Shown here: positions 1 to 11,376 of the stretch, piece by piece
Layout: each line of letters opens with the position of its first letter
Numbering within the stretch: position 1 is the stretch's first letter
DNA from: Zoogloea oleivorans
GTDB taxonomy: Bacteria; Pseudomonadota; Gammaproteobacteria; Burkholderiales; Rhodocyclaceae
Reading direction: 5' to 3'
Length of the DNA: 64,000 bases
Assembly (NCBI GenBank): GCA_030157785.1
Contig: JAOAUC010000041.1
Span: 62,001 to 126,000, forward strand
Translations under genes and position numbers: made by a program
The notes under the pieces: model-generated
What the model saw: the letters and a program-made list of their open reading frames with translations, nothing else
Databases searched by the model: none
Told to the model about the DNA's origin: nothing

Positions 1-1300
1 TGCCGTCGGCCCGGCGTTGTTGGACCACCGGACCGGTGTCGATGAAGAGGCCGGTGAGGTCCACCGCTTCCCGCAGGGAGCCGCCGCCGTTGTTGCGCAG
101 GTCGAGGATGAGGCCGTCCACCTTGTCCTGCTTCAGTTCGTCGACGAGGCGGGCCACGTCGCGGCTGGCGCTGCGGAAATCCTTGTCACCACTGCGGCGC
201 CCTTCGAAGTCTTCGTAGAAGGTGGGCAGGGTGATGACGCCGATGCGGCGGCCGTCGCCGGCTGGGACCACCGACTTTTTGGCCGCCTGCTCCTCCATCC
301 GGATCTTGTCGCGGATGAGGGTGATGAGGGTGTGGCGTCCGTCGGGGCCGGCGTTGGCGGGCAGGATGTCGAGGACTACCGGGGTGTCCTTGGTGCCACG
401 GATCAGCTTGACCACTTCGTCTACCCGGGTGCCCACCACGTCGGTGAGCGGTGCGCCGTCGCCCTGGCCAACCGCGACGATGCGGTCGCCCACGGCCAGC
501 TTGCCGGAACGGATGGCCGGGCCGCCGGGGCTGAGTTCGCGGATGGTGATGTATTCGTCGCGCTCCTGCAGTACGGCACCGATACCCACCAGCGACAGGC
601 GCATGGCGATGTCGAAAGAGTCTGCCGAGCCGCGGCCCAGGTAGCTGGTGTGGGGTTCAATAGCCCCGGCGTAGGCGTTCATGAAGGTCTGGAAGACGTC
701 GTCGCTCTTGCTCTTCTGGCTGCCGGCCAGGAGCCTGGCGTAGCGCTTGTCGAGGGTGTCGCGGATGGCTGCCGGGTCCTTGCCGGCCAGACGCAGGCGC
801 AGCCAGTCGTTCTTGACCCGCTTGCGCCACAGCTCGCGAGCTTCGGCTTCATCCTTCAGCCAAGGGGCCTTGCTGCGGTCGAGGGGGTATTGCGCGTCCT
901 GGCTGAAGTCGAAATTCTGGCTGAGCAGGCTGCGGGCATAGCCCAGGCGCTCGCCGGCCCGCTGCTCGTAGCGCAGGAAGAGGGCAAAGGGGATCGACAG
1001 GCGCCCTTGCAGGATGGCGTCGTCGAGCTGGGTGCGGGTGTCGGCGAAGGCGTCGATGTCCACCTGGGTGAGGAACAGCCGCTCCGGGTCGAGGGCCTTG
1101 AGGTAGTGCGTGAAGATCTGTTCCGAGAGGGCGTCGTCGAGGGGTTTGACCGTGTAGTGGTAACGGCTCAGGAACATGGCACTCAGGTAGGCCGCCTGGG
1201 CCTGCTCGGGGGTCGGGCTGAGGCGCGGGGCGGTGTCCTCGCCGGCGGCTGGCAGGCAGAACGCGAGGGCCAGCAGGGCCCCGATCAGGCTTTTTTTCAT
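1..1300 (-). CDS. prc: Carboxy-terminal processing (tail-specific) protease Prc, partial
   Basis: Exported serine protease of the S41A family that trims or degrades periplasmic proteins. Only the first ~433 residues lie in the window; the gene runs off the left edge. It starts with a clear signal peptide (MKKSLIGALLALAFC...), followed by an all-helical N-terminal region, a PDZ domain (about residues 225-310, with SPGGPAIRSG and VGDRIVAVGQGDG) and the start of the S41 fold (LILDLRNNGGGS). The catalytic Ser/Lys should be just beyond the edge. The start is set by the Lys-rich signal peptide; the Shine-Dalgarno is weak (AGGGAC, somewhat distant). Family identity is firm; completeness cannot be judged. 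Confidence 0.9.
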   Translation of the reverse strand, partial: MKKSLIGALLALAFCLPAAGEDTAPRLSPTPEQAQAAYLSAMFLSRYHYTVKPLDDALSEQIFTHYLKALDPERLFLTQVDIDAFADTRTQLDDAILQGRLSIPFALFLRYEQRAGERLGYARSLLSQNFDFSQDAQYPLDRSKAPWLKDEAEARELWRKRVKNDWLRLRLAGKDPAAIRDTLDKRYARLLAGSQKSKSDDVFQTFMNAYAGAIEPHTSYLGRGSADSFDIAMRLSLVGIGAVLQERDEYITIRELSPGGPAIRSGKLAVGDRIVAVGQGDGAPLTDVVGTRVDEVVKLIRGTKDTPVVLDILPANAGPDGRHTLITLIRDKIRMEEQAAKKSVVPAGDGRRIGVITLPTFYEDFEGRRSGDKDFRSASRDVARLVDELKQDKVDGLILDLRNNGGGSLREAVDLTGLFIDTGPVVQQRRADG

Positions 1301-1338
1301 GGCGGCGTGTCCCTGGTGCAGTGGTTGTTCAGCTTAGC

Positions 1339-2058
1339 CTACCAGGCCGGCGCGGCGGCGGCGGGCTGGGCGGGGGCCGCCGGCGGGGCAGGCAGCAGGC
1401 CACCGGCGGCAGCGTAGGTGGCGCCACCGGCAATCAGGACGGCAATGATGAAGGCCGGAAAGCCGCCACCGCGGGGGGCCGGTGCGGGCGACGTGTAGGT
1501 GCGGGTCGCCGGTGGGGTGACTTCCTTCCAGCCGGTGATCATCGGTTTGACGAGGTTTTCCTTCTTGACCCGCAGATAGAAAACGATGGCGCCCACGTGC
1601 AGCACGACCAGCGCCAGCAGGCCGTTCTGCAGCCAGGCGTGCAGGCTGTGGAAGCGGTCGGACTGGTCTTTGCCGACCAGATCGGCGAGGGGGCCCTGGT
1701 AGGCGATGTCATCGTTGGTGAACAGGCCGGTGGCGGCCTGGGCGGCAACCAGGGCCAGCAGGCCAAGGACCGACAGGGCGCCGATGGGGTTGTGGCCGAT
1801 GCCGCGCCATTCGCCGCGCAGGTAGGCCCGGATGGCGCCGGGGCCGCGCACGAAGCTGGCGAAGCGGGCCGTCGGGCTGCCGATCAGGCCCCACACGATG
1901 CGAAAGACGATGAGTCCGACGATCAGGAAGCCGGCGCGGCCATGCCAGTCGATGAGGTTGCCGCCGATCTGGCCGGATACATAGGCAAAGGTGATGCTGG
2001 CGACCAGCGACCAGTGGAAGAGACGGATGGGCAAGTCCCAGACGCGTTGGCGATTCAT
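1339..2058 (-). CDS. Cytochrome b561/Ni-Fe hydrogenase-type b subunit
   Basis: Integral membrane diheme b-type cytochrome of the cytochrome b561/HydC family, which passes electrons between the quinone pool and a periplasmic partner. The 239-residue protein shows four hydrophobic segments with candidate heme histidines in RLFHWSL, DWHGRAG, FHSLHAW and VVLHVGA, then a Pro/Ala-rich tail with an extra hydrophobic stretch (GGFPAFIIAVLIAGGATYA). I chose the ATG at 2058, with CAGGAG about 7 nt upstream, over an in-frame ATG 60 nt earlier. It lies between the RND operon and prc on the same strand. The partner enzyme is not apparent here. Confidence 0.82.
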   Translation of the reverse strand: MNRQRVWDLPIRLFHWSLVASITFAYVSGQIGGNLIDWHGRAGFLIVGLIVFRIVWGLIGSPTARFASFVRGPGAIRAYLRGEWRGIGHNPIGALSVLGLLALVAAQAATGLFTNDDIAYQGPLADLVGKDQSDRFHSLHAWLQNGLLALVVLHVGAIVFYLRVKKENLVKPMITGWKEVTPPATRTYTSPAPAPRGGGFPAFIIAVLIAGGATYAAAGGLLPAPPAAPAQPAAAAPAW

Positions 2059-2101
2059 GTTTGGCTCCTGGCGTGGATAGTGAAGTTCAGGTGATGGGGC
2101 G

Positions 2102-3532
2102 TCACAACGGACCGCCACCGACGGCCTTGAACAGGGCGACGCTGCCGTTGAGGCGGCGAACCATGATGTCGAGGCGGGCGCGCTCGGCGTTGAGGGCGAC
2201 GGTCTGGGCGCTGGTGACGTTGAGGTAGCTGACCGTGCCGGCCAGGTATTGGTTGTTCACTAACTCCAGCGATTCGGTGGCAGCGGCGAGGGCTTCGGCC
2301 TGGGCCCGGGCTTCGGCTTCGAGGATGTGCAGCACGGCCAGGTTGTCCTCGACTTCCTGAAAGGCGGTGAGGACGGTCTGGCGGTAGGTGGCGACGGTTT
2401 CATCCCAGACAGCGATGGCCTGGGCCTTGCGGGCGCTGCGGGCGCCGGCATCGAAGAGGGTCAGGGCCAGATTGGGGCCGAGGGACCAGAACTGGTTGGG
2501 CAGCGAGAAGACGCGGGCCAGGGCGCTGCTCTGGGTGCCGCCGGTGGCGCCGAGGGTGAGGGTCGGGAAGAAGGCGGCCTGGGCCACGCCGATCTGGGCG
2601 TTGGCGGCGGCGACGCGACGTTCGGCACCGGCGATGTCCGGGCGCCGCTCCAGCAGCGTCGAGGGCAGCACGCCGGGTACCGGGGGCAGGGTTGGCAGGG
2701 TGCTGGCGGCAGCCACGGCCAGGTCGGACGGCGGGCGGCCGGTGAGCACGGCGATGGCGTGTTCCAGTTGCCGGTGCTGGATGTCCAGATCGATGAGCTG
2801 GACCTGGGCCGTCTTGAGCTGGGCTTCGGCCTGGGCCATGTCGGCACGGGCGGCCACCCCGGCCTCGAAGCGGTTGCGGGTGATCTGGGCGCTGCGGGTG
2901 TAGGCGCTGACGGTGCGTTCGAGCAGCGCATGCTGGGCATCGTTGATGCGCAATTGCAGGTAGGCCTGGACCAGGGCGGCCTGGGCCGACAGGCGGGCCC
3001 CCTGGAGGTCGGCCGCCACGGCCGCCGCGGTGGCACCGGCCGCTTCGTTGCTGCGGGCGATGCGGCCCCATAGGTCGGGCTCCCAGCTGGCGGTGAGGGA
3101 CAGGCGGCTGGTGTTGCGAATGGGGGCGCCGGCGCTGGCGGTGGTGCCGCCCGTGGTGGTTGTGCTCACGCCCTGGCTGCGGGTTACGCCGAGCGAGCTG
3201 CCGAGGGTGGGAAAGTTCTGGGCCTGGGCCGCGTCGAGCAGGGCGGTGGCCTGGCGATAGCGGGCCTCGGCCGCCCGGATGTTCTGGTTGGACAGCTCGA
3301 CCTGGCTCACCAGGCTGTCGAGCAGGGGGTCGCCGAAGTGCGTCCACCACGCGCCGGCGGGCCGGGCATCGGAGGGGGCGGCCAGTTTCCAGCCGTCGGC
3401 TTCGCGGAACTGGGCGGGAGTCGGGGCGTCGGGGCGCCGGTAGTCGGGGCCGACGGCGCAGCCAGCCAGAAGCAGTGCAGCGGCCAGCAGGGGGAGACGA
3501 AGTTTCATTCCGTGGAAGGCGTTGTCGATCAT
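2102..3532 (-). CDS. RND efflux outer-membrane factor, NodT/OprM-type lipoprotein
   Basis: Outer-membrane channel of a tripartite RND pump. A lipobox (LLLAGC) follows a short hydrophobic leader, and two OEP repeats follow, with the typical LLERRPDI and AFFPTLTLG motifs. It is the last gene of the adaptor-permease-permease-OMF operon and its ATG overlaps the upstream permease stop as ATGA, which supports translational coupling from 3532. A second in-frame ATG at 3508 ([14 protein letters not shown]) gives a more standard lipoprotein signal and is a real alternative. The full length of 476 residues is normal for the family. Confidence 0.9.
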   Translation of the reverse strand: MIDNAFHGMKLRLPLLAAALLLAGCAVGPDYRRPDAPTPAQFREADGWKLAAPSDARPAGAWWTHFGDPLLDSLVSQVELSNQNIRAAEARYRQATALLDAAQAQNFPTLGSSLGVTRSQGVSTTTTGGTTASAGAPIRNTSRLSLTASWEPDLWGRIARSNEAAGATAAAVAADLQGARLSAQAALVQAYLQLRINDAQHALLERTVSAYTRSAQITRNRFEAGVAARADMAQAEAQLKTAQVQLIDLDIQHRQLEHAIAVLTGRPPSDLAVAAASTLPTLPPVPGVLPSTLLERRPDIAGAERRVAAANAQIGVAQAAFFPTLTLGATGGTQSSALARVFSLPNQFWSLGPNLALTLFDAGARSARKAQAIAVWDETVATYRQTVLTAFQEVEDNLAVLHILEAEARAQAEALAAATESLELVNNQYLAGTVSYLNVTSAQTVALNAERARLDIMVRRLNGSVALFKAVGGGPL

Positions 3533-6500
3533 GGAAGGAGGGCGCTCGCCGGGGCTTTCGGGCCGCCGCGCAGGCGCAGCAGCCGAAGGCGCAGACGGTC
3601 GAGCTGGAGATAGACCACCGGCGTGGTGTAGAGGGTCAGGAGCTGGCTGAGGAGCAGGCCGCCGACGATGGTGATGCCCAGCGGCTGGCGCAGCTCGGCG
3701 CCGTCGCCAACCCCGAAGGCCAGCGGCAGGGCGCCGAAGAGGGCGGCCAGGGTGGTCATCATGATCGGGCGAAAGCGCATCAGGCAGGCCTCGAGGATGG
3801 CGTCGCGGGGCGTGAGGCCCCGGTCCCGTTCGGCGCTGATGGCGAAGTCGATCATCATGATGGCGTTCTTCTTGACGATGCCGATGAGCAGGATCACGCC
3901 GATCAGCGAGATGACCCCGAACTCGGTATTGGAGAGGATCAGTGCCAGGATCGCCCCCACGCCGGCCGAGGGCAGCGTGGACAGGATGGTGATCGGGTGC
4001 ATCAGGTTCTCGTAGAGGATGCCGAGGATCAGGTACACCGCCACGATGGCCGCCAGGATCAGCAGGGGCTGGCTCTTGAGGGAGGCCTGGAAGGCCTTGG
4101 CGTTGCCCTCGAAGCTGCCATGCACCGAGGTGGGCACGCCGATGCGGGCCATTTCCTGGCGCACCGCGTCGGTCGCTTCGGAAAGCGACACGCCGACGGG
4201 CAGGTTGAAAGAGATGGTGGTGGCCACGCTGCCGCCCTGGTGATTGACAGACAGGGGCATGGCGCCGGATTCCCAGCGGGCAAAGGCGGCCAGCGGGATG
4301 CGCGCACCGGCGGGGCTGACGAAGAACAGATCGTCGAGGGCGGTGGGGCTCTTGAGGTAGCCGGGCGGCGCCTCCATGACTACCCGATACTGGTTGAGCG
4401 GGCCGTAGATGGTGGACACCAGACGCTGGCCGAAGAGGTCGTTGAGGGTGGCATTGACCAGGCGCTGGTTGAGGCCGAGACGGGCGAGGGCATCCCGGTC
4501 GACGGTCAGGAAGGTTTGCTCGCCCTTGTCCTGCCGGTCGGAGCTCACGTCGGTGAGTTGGGGCAGATTGCGCATGGCCTCGCGGATGCGTGGCTCCCAG
4601 GTCTTAAGGACTTGCAGGGAGTCGGCCTGCAGGGTGAATTCGTACTGGGCGCCGGACATGCGGCCGCCGATACGGATGTCCTGGGCGGCGACCAGGAACA
4701 GGCTGGCGCCGGGCTCGTGGGAGATCTTGCGGCGCAGGCGGCCGATGACTTCGTCGGCACTCAGGCTGCGCTCGGAAAGGGGCTTGAGGGTTACGAACAT
4801 CATTCCGCCGCCGCCCCGCGGGCCGCCGCTGCCGCCGGCATAGCCGACCACGTTGTCCACCGCCGGGTCGTTCTGCACGATGGCGGCGAAGCGCTCCAGC
4901 TTGCCGTACATCGACTGGAAGGAGCTGCGCTGGTCGGCGTCGATGAAGCCCATGATCCGCCCGGTGTCCTGCTGGGGGAAGAAGCCCTTGGGCACGATGC
5001 CGTACAGGTACACGTTGAAGACGACGGTAGCGAAGAGCACGCCGAGGGTGAGCCACGGATGGCGCAGCACGGCGCCCAGGCTGCGCCCGTAGGCGGCCAC
5101 CAGGCCGTTCAGGAGGCGCGTGCCGATGGACGGCCGGCGCGCCGGTGCGTCGGCCGGGTGGGCGCGCAGCAGGCGGGCACACATCATTGGCGTGAGGGTC
5201 AGGGACACCACCAGCGAGACCAGGATGGCCGCCGACAGGGTGACGGCGAACTCGCGGAACAGGCGCCCGACGATGCCGCCCATCAGCAGGATGGGCAGGA
5301 ACACGGCGATCAGCGACAGGCTCATGGACAGCACGGTGAAGCCCACTTCGCGGGCACCCTTCAGCGCGGCGTCGAAGGGCTGCATGCCGGCCTCGATGTG
5401 GCGGGTGATGTTCTCCAGCACCACCACCGCGTCATCGACCACGAAGCCGGTGACGATCACCAGCGCCATCAGCGAGATGTTGTTGAGCGAGTAGCCGGCC
5501 AGGTACATCACCGCGAAAGTGCCGAGCAGCGACACCGGCACCGCCACGCTGGGGATGATGGCGGCGCGCACGTTACGCAGGAACAGGAAGACCACCATGA
5601 TGACCAGCGCCACCGACAACAGCAGGGTGTGCTGTACCTCGCGCAGGGAGGCGCGGATGGTGATGGTGCGGTCGGCCACCACGTCGAGCTTGACGCCGGG
5701 GGGCAGGTCTTCGCGCAGCATGGGCAGGATGGCCAAGGCCCGGTCGACGGTTTCGATCACGTTGGCGTCGGGCTGGCGGTTGATCAGCAGGATGACCGCC
5801 GGCTTGCCGTTGGCGAGGCCGGTGTTGCGGGTGTCCTGCTCGGCGTCGGTGACCCGCGCCACATCGCCCAGACGCACGGCGGCGCCGCTCTTCCACGAGA
5901 CGATGGTCGGGATGTAGTCGGCGGCTCTGGCGGCCCGGTCGCTGGTGCCGAGCTGCCAGTGGCGCTCGGCATTTTCGAGGCTGCCGACGGGGCGATTGAC
6001 GTTGGCCGCATCGATGGCCTGGCGCACGCTTTCGACGCCGATACCGGCGGCGCTGAGGGTGGCCGGATCGACCTCGACCCGCACGGCTGGCAGCGAGCCG
6101 CCGCCCATGTTCACCTGCCCGACACCCTTCACCTGGGCCAGGCGCTGGGCCAGCACGGTGGAGGCAAAATCGTACATGTCGGCACGGGAAACCGTGTCGG
6201 ACGTCATCGACAGGATCAGCACCGGGGAGTCGGCCGGATTGATCTTGCGATAGGTGGGGTTGCCGGTCATGCCGCTGGGGAGTTGGCTGCGGGTGGCGTT
6301 GATGGCGGCCTGCACGCTCTTGGCGGCGCTCTCCACGTCCTGGTCGAGGTCCATCTGCAGAGTGATGCGGGTGCTGCCGAGGGAGCTGGACGAAGTCAGC
6401 TCGGTGACCCCGGCGATGGTGCCGAGAGCCCGCTCCAGTGGCGTGGCGACGGTGGCTGCCATGGTCTCCGGGCTGGCACCGGGGAGGTTGGCCGAGACGG

Positions 6501-6636
6501 TGAGGGTGGGGTAATCCACCTGCGGCAGGGCGGCGACCGGCAGCAGCGTGTAGGCCACCAGGCCAATCAGCGCGATGGCCAGGCCAAGCAGCGAAGTGGC
6601 AACCGGACGGCGGATGAACAGGGCCGAGAGATTCAC
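3529..6636 (-). CDS. mdtC: RND multidrug efflux permease, MdtC/MuxC-like
   Basis: Inner-membrane proton/drug antiporter of the HAE1 RND family. At 1035 residues it has the full duplicated layout: TM1 at about 10-30, a large periplasmic porter loop, TM2-6, TM7, a second loop and TM8-12. The proton-relay motif [12 protein letters not shown] is present in TM4, and the C-terminal half has the [15 protein letters not shown] signature. It follows a second RND permease with a 4-nt ATGA overlap; tandem MdtB/MdtC-type permeases are thought to act as a heterotrimer. Substrates cannot be read from sequence; MdtABC/MuxABC pumps export bile salts, novobiocin and similar compounds. Confidence 0.9.
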   Translation of the reverse strand: MNLSALFIRRPVATSLLGLAIALIGLVAYTLLPVAALPQVDYPTLTVSANLPGASPETMAATVATPLERALGTIAGVTELTSSSSLGSTRITLQMDLDQDVESAAKSVQAAINATRSQLPSGMTGNPTYRKINPADSPVLILSMTSDTVSRADMYDFASTVLAQRLAQVKGVGQVNMGGGSLPAVRVEVDPATLSAAGIGVESVRQAIDAANVNRPVGSLENAERHWQLGTSDRAARAADYIPTIVSWKSGAAVRLGDVARVTDAEQDTRNTGLANGKPAVILLINRQPDANVIETVDRALAILPMLREDLPPGVKLDVVADRTITIRASLREVQHTLLLSVALVIMVVFLFLRNVRAAIIPSVAVPVSLLGTFAVMYLAGYSLNNISLMALVIVTGFVVDDAVVVLENITRHIEAGMQPFDAALKGAREVGFTVLSMSLSLIAVFLPILLMGGIVGRLFREFAVTLSAAILVSLVVSLTLTPMMCARLLRAHPADAPARRPSIGTRLLNGLVAAYGRSLGAVLRHPWLTLGVLFATVVFNVYLYGIVPKGFFPQQDTGRIMGFIDADQRSSFQSMYGKLERFAAIVQNDPAVDNVVGYAGGSGGPRGGGGMMFVTLKPLSERSLSADEVIGRLRRKISHEPGASLFLVAAQDIRIGGRMSGAQYEFTLQADSLQVLKTWEPRIREAMRNLPQLTDVSSDRQDKGEQTFLTVDRDALARLGLNQRLVNATLNDLFGQRLVSTIYGPLNQYRVVMEAPPGYLKSPTALDDLFFVSPAGARIPLAAFARWESGAMPLSVNHQGGSVATTISFNLPVGVSLSEATDAVRQEMARIGVPTSVHGSFEGNAKAFQASLKSQPLLILAAIVAVYLILGILYENLMHPITILSTLPSAGVGAILALILSNTEFGVISLIGVILLIGIVKKNAIMMIDFAISAERDRGLTPRDAILEACLMRFRPIMMTTLAALFGALPLAFGVGDGAELRQPLGITIVGGLLLSQLLTLYTTPVVYLQLDRLRLRLLRLRGGPKAPASALLP

Positions 6637-9600
6637 TTCTGCACGTCCTGGGTAGGCGATTGGGGCGCCTGTAGGGGCGACTTCAGTCGCCCGCCTTTTC
6701 GTTGATTAACCACCGATGGGCGACTGAAGTCGCCCCTACGGTCGCCCCTGCATGCGGCCCTGACACGGTGGGCCAAGCGGTCGAAGGCAAGGTAGATCAC
6801 CGGTGTGGTGAAGATGGTCAGCACCTGGCTGACCAGCAGGCCGCCGACCATGGTGATGCCCAGCGGCTGGCGCAGCTCGGAACCCACGCCGTCGCCGAGC
6901 ATCAGCGGCAGGGCGCCGAGCAGTGCGGCCAGCGTCGTCATCAAAATCGGCCGGAAGCGCAGCAGGCAGGCTTCGAAGATCGCTTCGCGGGGCGCCAGGC
7001 CCCGCTCGCGCTCTGCCTCGAGGGCAAAGTCGATCATCATGATGGCGTTCTTCTTGACGATGCCGATGAGCAGGATGATCCCGATGATGCCGATCATGCC
7101 CAGGTCGCGGCCGCCCACCAGCAGCGCCAGCAGGGCGCCGACGCCGGCCGAGGGCAGCGTGGACAGGATGGTGACCGGGTGGATGGTGCTCTCGTAGAGC
7201 ACCCCGAGCACGATGTACATGGTCACCACGGCGGCGAGGATCAGCAGCAGGGTGTTGTCGAGGGACGCCTGGAAGGCCAGCGCGGCGCCCTGGAAGCTGC
7301 TGCGGATGTTGCGCGGCAATTCCAGCCCGGCTTCGGCCGCGCGGATGGCCTTGACTGCATCGCCGAGGGCTACGCCGGGGGCCAGGTTGAAGGACAGGGT
7401 GACCGCCGGAAACTGGCCGAGGTGATTGACGGCCAGCAGGGCCCGGCGCTCGCTGATGCGTGCCACCGACGACAGGGGCACGGTGCGCCCGCCGGCCGCC
7501 GGGATGTGGATGTGTTCCAGCGCGGCGGGGCTCTTCTGGAAGTCGGGGCTGACTTCCAGCACCACCCGGTAAAGCGCCGACTGGGTAAAGATGTTGGATA
7601 CCTGGCGCTGGCCGAAGGCGCTGTAGAGGGCGTTGTCGATGGCGGCCGGGGTGATGCCCAGGCGGCCGGCGCTGTCCCGGTCGATGTCGATGAAGGCCTG
7701 GGTGCCCTGGTCCTGCAGGTCGCTGGCCACATCGGCCAGTTGGGGCAGGGTTTGCAGCTTTTTCAGGAGCCGGTCGGACCACTGGAACAGCAGGGCCTCG
7801 TTGCTGCCTTCGAGGCTGAACTGGTACTGGGTGCGGCTCAGGCGGTCTTCGATGGACAGGTCCTGCACCGGTTGCATGAACAGCCGGGTGTCCACGTGGC
7901 GCAACTGCAGCCGCTCTTGCAGGCGGCGGATCACTTCGGTGGCGTCGGCGTCGCGATCCTCCCTGGGCTTGAGCTTGATGAGCATGCGCCCGCTGTTGAG
8001 GGTGGTGTTGGTGCCATCAACGCCGATGAAGGACGACAGGTTGTCGACGGCAGGGTCTTCCAGCACGATGCCGGCGAGGGTGTGCTGGCGTTCGGCCATG
8101 GCAGTGAAGGAGACGTCCTGGGGGCCTTCCGAAATGGCCTGGATCAGCCCGGTGTCCTGCACCGGGAAGAAGCCCTTGGGGATGAACACGTAGAGCAGGA
8201 CGGTGAGCGTGAGGGTGCCGAGGGACACCAGCAGGGTCAGGCGCTGGCGGTCGAGAACCCATTTGAGCATCGCCGCGTAGCGATTCACGATGGCCTGGAA
8301 GAAGGCGCCGTTGTGGTCGTGAGCGGCGCCGAGCGGCTTGAGCAGGCGGGCCGACATCATCGGCGTGAGGGTCAGGGATACCACGGCCGAGATCAGGATG
8401 GCCACGGCGAGGGTGATGGCGAATTCGCGGAACAGGCGGCCGACCACGTCGCCCATGAAAATCAGCGGAATCAGTACGGCGATCAGCGACACGGTGAGCG
8501 AGATGATCGTGAAGCCGATCTGCCTGGCGCCCTTCAGGGCGGCGTTGAGGGGCGTTTCGCCTTCCTCGACGTAGCGGCTGATGTTCTCGATCATCACGAT
8601 GGCGTCGTCCACCACGAAGCCGGTGGCGATGGTGAGGGCCATCAGGGTCAGGTTGTTGATGCTGAAGCCGGCGGCGTGCATCACCGCAAAGGTGCCGATC
8701 AGCGACAGGGGCACCGCCACCGCCGGAATCAGCGTTGCGGTGAAACTGCGCAGGAACAGGAAGATCACGCCCACCACCAGCGCCACGGCCAGCACCAGCT
8801 CGAACTGCACATCCTTGACCGAAGCCTGGATCGAGAGGGTGCGGTCGGTCAGGAGGCGCAGGTCCACCGAGGTGGGCAGGTCGTCCTGCAGCTGGGGCAA
8901 GAGGGCGCGCACCCGCTCGGCGGTTTCGATGACGTTGGCCCCGGTCTGGCGGTGGATGTTGATGATCACCGCCGGGCTTTTGTCGGCCCAGGCGGCCAGG
9001 CGGGTGTTCTCCACGCCTTCGACCGTTTCGGCCACGTCGCCCAGGCGGATCGGGGCGCCGTTGCGCCACGCGATCGTCAGCTTGCGGTAGTCCTCGGCGG
9101 ATTTGAGCTGGTCGTTGGCGTCGAGGGTGGTGGCCTTCACCGGGCCGTCGAAGCTGCCCTTGGCCATGTTGACGTTGGCGTTGGAGATGGCGCTGCGCAC
9201 GTCCTCGAGGCTGAGCCCCGCCGACGCGAGTGCCTGCGGGTTGACCTGCACGCGCACGGCCGGGCGCAGCCCGCCGCCGATGGTGACAAGCCCGATGCCC
9301 GGCAGTTGCGAGATCTTCATGGCCATGCGCGTATCCACCAGATCGGCCAGCCTTGCCATGGGCAGGCTGGTGGAGCTGACGGCGAGGGTCAGGATTGGTG
9401 CGTCGGCCGGGTTGATCTTGCTGTAGACCGGCGGCATCGGCAGATCCTGCGGCAGGAAGCTGCTGCTGGTGTTGATGGCGGCCTGCACCTGCTGTTCGGC
9501 CACGTCCATGGCCAGTGCCAGGTCGAACTGCAGGGTGATCACCGAAATGCCCTCGCCACTGGTCGAGGACATGCGCTTGAGCCCCGGCATCTGGCCAAAC

Positions 9601-9809
9601 TGGCGCTCGAGCGGCGCGGTGATGGCCGACGTGGTGACTTCAGGGCTGGCGCCGGGGTAGCGGGTGGCGATCTGGATCGTCGGGTATTCCACCTCGGGCA
9701 GGGCCGATACCGGCAGCAGCCGCATGGCGATGAGGCCGATCAGCAGGATCGCCACCATCAACAGCGAGGTGGCGACGGGGCGGAGGATGAAGGGGCGGGA
9801 CGGGTTCAT
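6633..9809 (-). CDS. mdtB: RND multidrug efflux permease, MdtB/MuxB-like, with repeat-derived C-terminus
   Basis: First of the two tandem RND permeases (1058 residues), with the conserved N-terminus [12 protein letters not shown], proton-relay [12 protein letters not shown] in TM4 and a full 12-TM layout. It overlaps mdtA upstream and mdtC downstream by 4 nt each (ATGA), so the operon is translationally coupled. The last ~30 residues (from about [13 protein letters not shown] onward) are not family-like: they are encoded by an inverted repeat at 6671-6739, so a REP/BIME element forms the end of the reading frame. The tail is hydrophilic and basic and would extend into the cytoplasm. Confidence 0.9.
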   Translation of the reverse strand: MNPSRPFILRPVATSLLMVAILLIGLIAMRLLPVSALPEVEYPTIQIATRYPGASPEVTTSAITAPLERQFGQMPGLKRMSSTSGEGISVITLQFDLALAMDVAEQQVQAAINTSSSFLPQDLPMPPVYSKINPADAPILTLAVSSTSLPMARLADLVDTRMAMKISQLPGIGLVTIGGGLRPAVRVQVNPQALASAGLSLEDVRSAISNANVNMAKGSFDGPVKATTLDANDQLKSAEDYRKLTIAWRNGAPIRLGDVAETVEGVENTRLAAWADKSPAVIINIHRQTGANVIETAERVRALLPQLQDDLPTSVDLRLLTDRTLSIQASVKDVQFELVLAVALVVGVIFLFLRSFTATLIPAVAVPLSLIGTFAVMHAAGFSINNLTLMALTIATGFVVDDAIVMIENISRYVEEGETPLNAALKGARQIGFTIISLTVSLIAVLIPLIFMGDVVGRLFREFAITLAVAILISAVVSLTLTPMMSARLLKPLGAAHDHNGAFFQAIVNRYAAMLKWVLDRQRLTLLVSLGTLTLTVLLYVFIPKGFFPVQDTGLIQAISEGPQDVSFTAMAERQHTLAGIVLEDPAVDNLSSFIGVDGTNTTLNSGRMLIKLKPREDRDADATEVIRRLQERLQLRHVDTRLFMQPVQDLSIEDRLSRTQYQFSLEGSNEALLFQWSDRLLKKLQTLPQLADVASDLQDQGTQAFIDIDRDSAGRLGITPAAIDNALYSAFGQRQVSNIFTQSALYRVVLEVSPDFQKSPAALEHIHIPAAGGRTVPLSSVARISERRALLAVNHLGQFPAVTLSFNLAPGVALGDAVKAIRAAEAGLELPRNIRSSFQGAALAFQASLDNTLLLILAAVVTMYIVLGVLYESTIHPVTILSTLPSAGVGALLALLVGGRDLGMIGIIGIILLIGIVKKNAIMMIDFALEAERERGLAPREAIFEACLLRFRPILMTTLAALLGALPLMLGDGVGSELRQPLGITMVGGLLVSQVLTIFTTPVIYLAFDRLAHRVRAACRGDRRGDFSRPSVVNQRKGGRLKSPLQAPQSPTQDVQK
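6671..6739. repeat. BIME-like pair of REP palindromes inside the mdtB 3' end
   Basis: Two perfect 22-nt inverted arms (6671-6692 and 6718-6739) are separated by 25 nt. Each arm is itself a palindrome, with stem GGGCGAC, loop TTCA and stem GTCGCCC, flanked by GTAG. This is the architecture of paired REP sequences (BIME) as mobilised by RAYT transposases. Partial copies of the GTCGCCCC end follow at 6741. It lies within coding sequence and is translated into the MdtB C-terminus. No other copy was noticed in this window. Confidence 0.85.
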
Positions 9810-11056
9810 GCCGGCTTCTTGCGCTCGCGGCGTTCGCCACCGGGGCCTCCCTCGGGGCCGCCCTTGCGGGATTCCGGCGAGCTGAGTTCAACGGGGGCGC
9901 CATCCCGCAGGCGGTCGACGCCTTCGACGACGATCTTCTCGCCGGCGCTCAGGCCTGATTCGATGGCCACGGTGTCGGTGGTGGCGGTGCCGGTGACCAC
10001 CGGGCGCATGTGGGCGGTCTTGTCCTGTTCATTCACCACATACACAAAGCTGCCCTGGGCGCCTTTCAGGATGGCCGCCGAGGGCACCAGCACCACGTCG
10101 CGGCGGGTGTCGATGCGCAGGCGGGCGCTGACGAACTGGTTGGGAAAGAGGGCGCCGTCCCGGTTGTCGAACTGGGCCTTGAGCTTGACGGTGCCGGTGC
10201 TGGTGTCGATCAGGTTGTCGGTGCTGAGCAGGCGTCCGCCGGCCAGACGGGTGCGGCCATCCCGGTCCCAGGCATCCACCGCCAGGGTCTTGCCGGCCCG
10301 CACCTGGGCCTGCACGGCCGGCAGGTTGGCGGCGGGGATGGAGAACAGCACGCTGATCGGCTGGGTCTGGGTGAGGATCACCAGCCCGCCGGTGTCGGCG
10401 GCGCGCACCATGTTGCCGGCGTCCACCTGGCGCAGGCCGAGGGTGCCGGACACCGGCGCAGTCACCTTGGTGAAGCTCAGGTTGAGGCGTGCGGTATCCA
10501 CCAGCGCGCGGTCGGTTTGCACCGTGCCTTCGAGCTGGCGCACCTGCGCTTCCTGGGCGTCCACCTGCTGGCGGGCAATGGAATCCTTGGCGAGCAGGCC
10601 TTTGTAGCGTTCCAGGTCGAGGCGGGCGTTGGCGAGCAGGGCCTCGTCGCGCTTGAGCTGGCCGCTGGCCTGCTCGAGGGAGGCGGCATAGGCGCGTGGG
10701 TCGATCTCGGCGAGGACCTCACCGCTCTTCACCGTCTGGCCATCCTTGAAGGCAATGCGCTGGAGCTGGCCATCCACCCGGGGCCGGATGGTGACGGTGT
10801 TGAAGGCCGTGACGGTGCCGATGGCGTTAACGCTGACGTCGATGTCGCCCAGCCGTGTGGCTGCGGCGAGAACCGGGACCGGGCGATTGCCGGCGTCGCG
10901 GTTGCGCCCGCCCGGGCCGCGTCGGCCGCCTTCCGGTGCGGGTGCCTTTTCGGCGGCGTGAGCCTCCGGGGCCGGCAGGCTGCGAAAATAGTAAGCGCCG
11001 CCGGCAGTAGCGGCAGCGAGCAGGGCGAGGGTGGTCCAGACGTACGTCTTTTTCAT
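9806..11056 (-). CDS. mdtA: RND efflux periplasmic adaptor, MdtA-like
   Basis: Membrane-fusion protein linking the RND permeases to the outer-membrane factor. The 416 residues hold an N-terminal membrane anchor ([19 protein letters not shown]), a Gly/Arg/Pro-rich linker, a biotinyl-lipoyl half motif ([32 protein letters not shown]), an alpha-hairpin (about 120-190, ending [18 protein letters not shown]), a beta-barrel and a membrane-proximal domain, then a charged tail. First gene of the mdtABC-OMF operon; its stop overlaps the mdtB start. The ATG at 11056 has no strong Shine-Dalgarno, so expression may be modest. Confidence 0.9.
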   Translation of the reverse strand: MKKTYVWTTLALLAAATAGGAYYFRSLPAPEAHAAEKAPAPEGGRRGPGGRNRDAGNRPVPVLAAATRLGDIDVSVNAIGTVTAFNTVTIRPRVDGQLQRIAFKDGQTVKSGEVLAEIDPRAYAASLEQASGQLKRDEALLANARLDLERYKGLLAKDSIARQQVDAQEAQVRQLEGTVQTDRALVDTARLNLSFTKVTAPVSGTLGLRQVDAGNMVRAADTGGLVILTQTQPISVLFSIPAANLPAVQAQVRAGKTLAVDAWDRDGRTRLAGGRLLSTDNLIDTSTGTVKLKAQFDNRDGALFPNQFVSARLRIDTRRDVVLVPSAAILKGAQGSFVYVVNEQDKTAHMRPVVTGTATTDTVAIESGLSAGEKIVVEGVDRLRDGAPVELSSPESRKGGPEGGPGGERRERKKPA

Positions 11057-11376
11057 GGAATTCGGATTCAGGATGAAGCGCGGCGCAGGGCGGTTCCGGG
11101 CGCCGGGATGTTGAGCCCAATTGATTTCTTCAATTGCAGGTTTCGTGCCGACCGTAATGCTTTATTTCAGGATTGCTTTTCCGGAATTGGAAAATGGCGT
11201 CAAGCGCTTGAATTGAAATGATTAGCAGCGCTATTTACTTGATGCATTGAAATGCGTCAGGCCGGCACCGTATGTGGGGCAGGCGTCTGGCAAAGCGAGG
11301 TTTCGGGTTGGTTGTTCAGCACAGTTGTTGCCGGCCTGCTGGCTGGGCAACAGCGGGCAGGCCGTATTGCGACGGA
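11057..11376. other. Intergenic region upstream of mdtA, no gene seen
   Basis: About 320 nt between two same-strand genes. The mdtA-proximal part (about 11110-11260) is AT-rich and is the likely mdtA promoter zone, though I do not see a convincing -35/-10 pair. The part next to the membrane-protein gene has an 8-bp inverted repeat (CGGCCTGC at 11332-11339 with GCAGGCCG at 11357-11364) with a 17-nt loop and no T-run, at best a weak terminator. The short open frames here look like chance. Confidence 0.5.

Noticed and set aside
3160-10607. Two very long plus-strand open frames (1181 and 1301 codons) opposite the RND permease genes
   Set aside because: They are antisense to clear RND proteins, and their translations are His/Gly/Gln/Asp-rich without domains. 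Long antisense frames are expected in high-GC codon usage.
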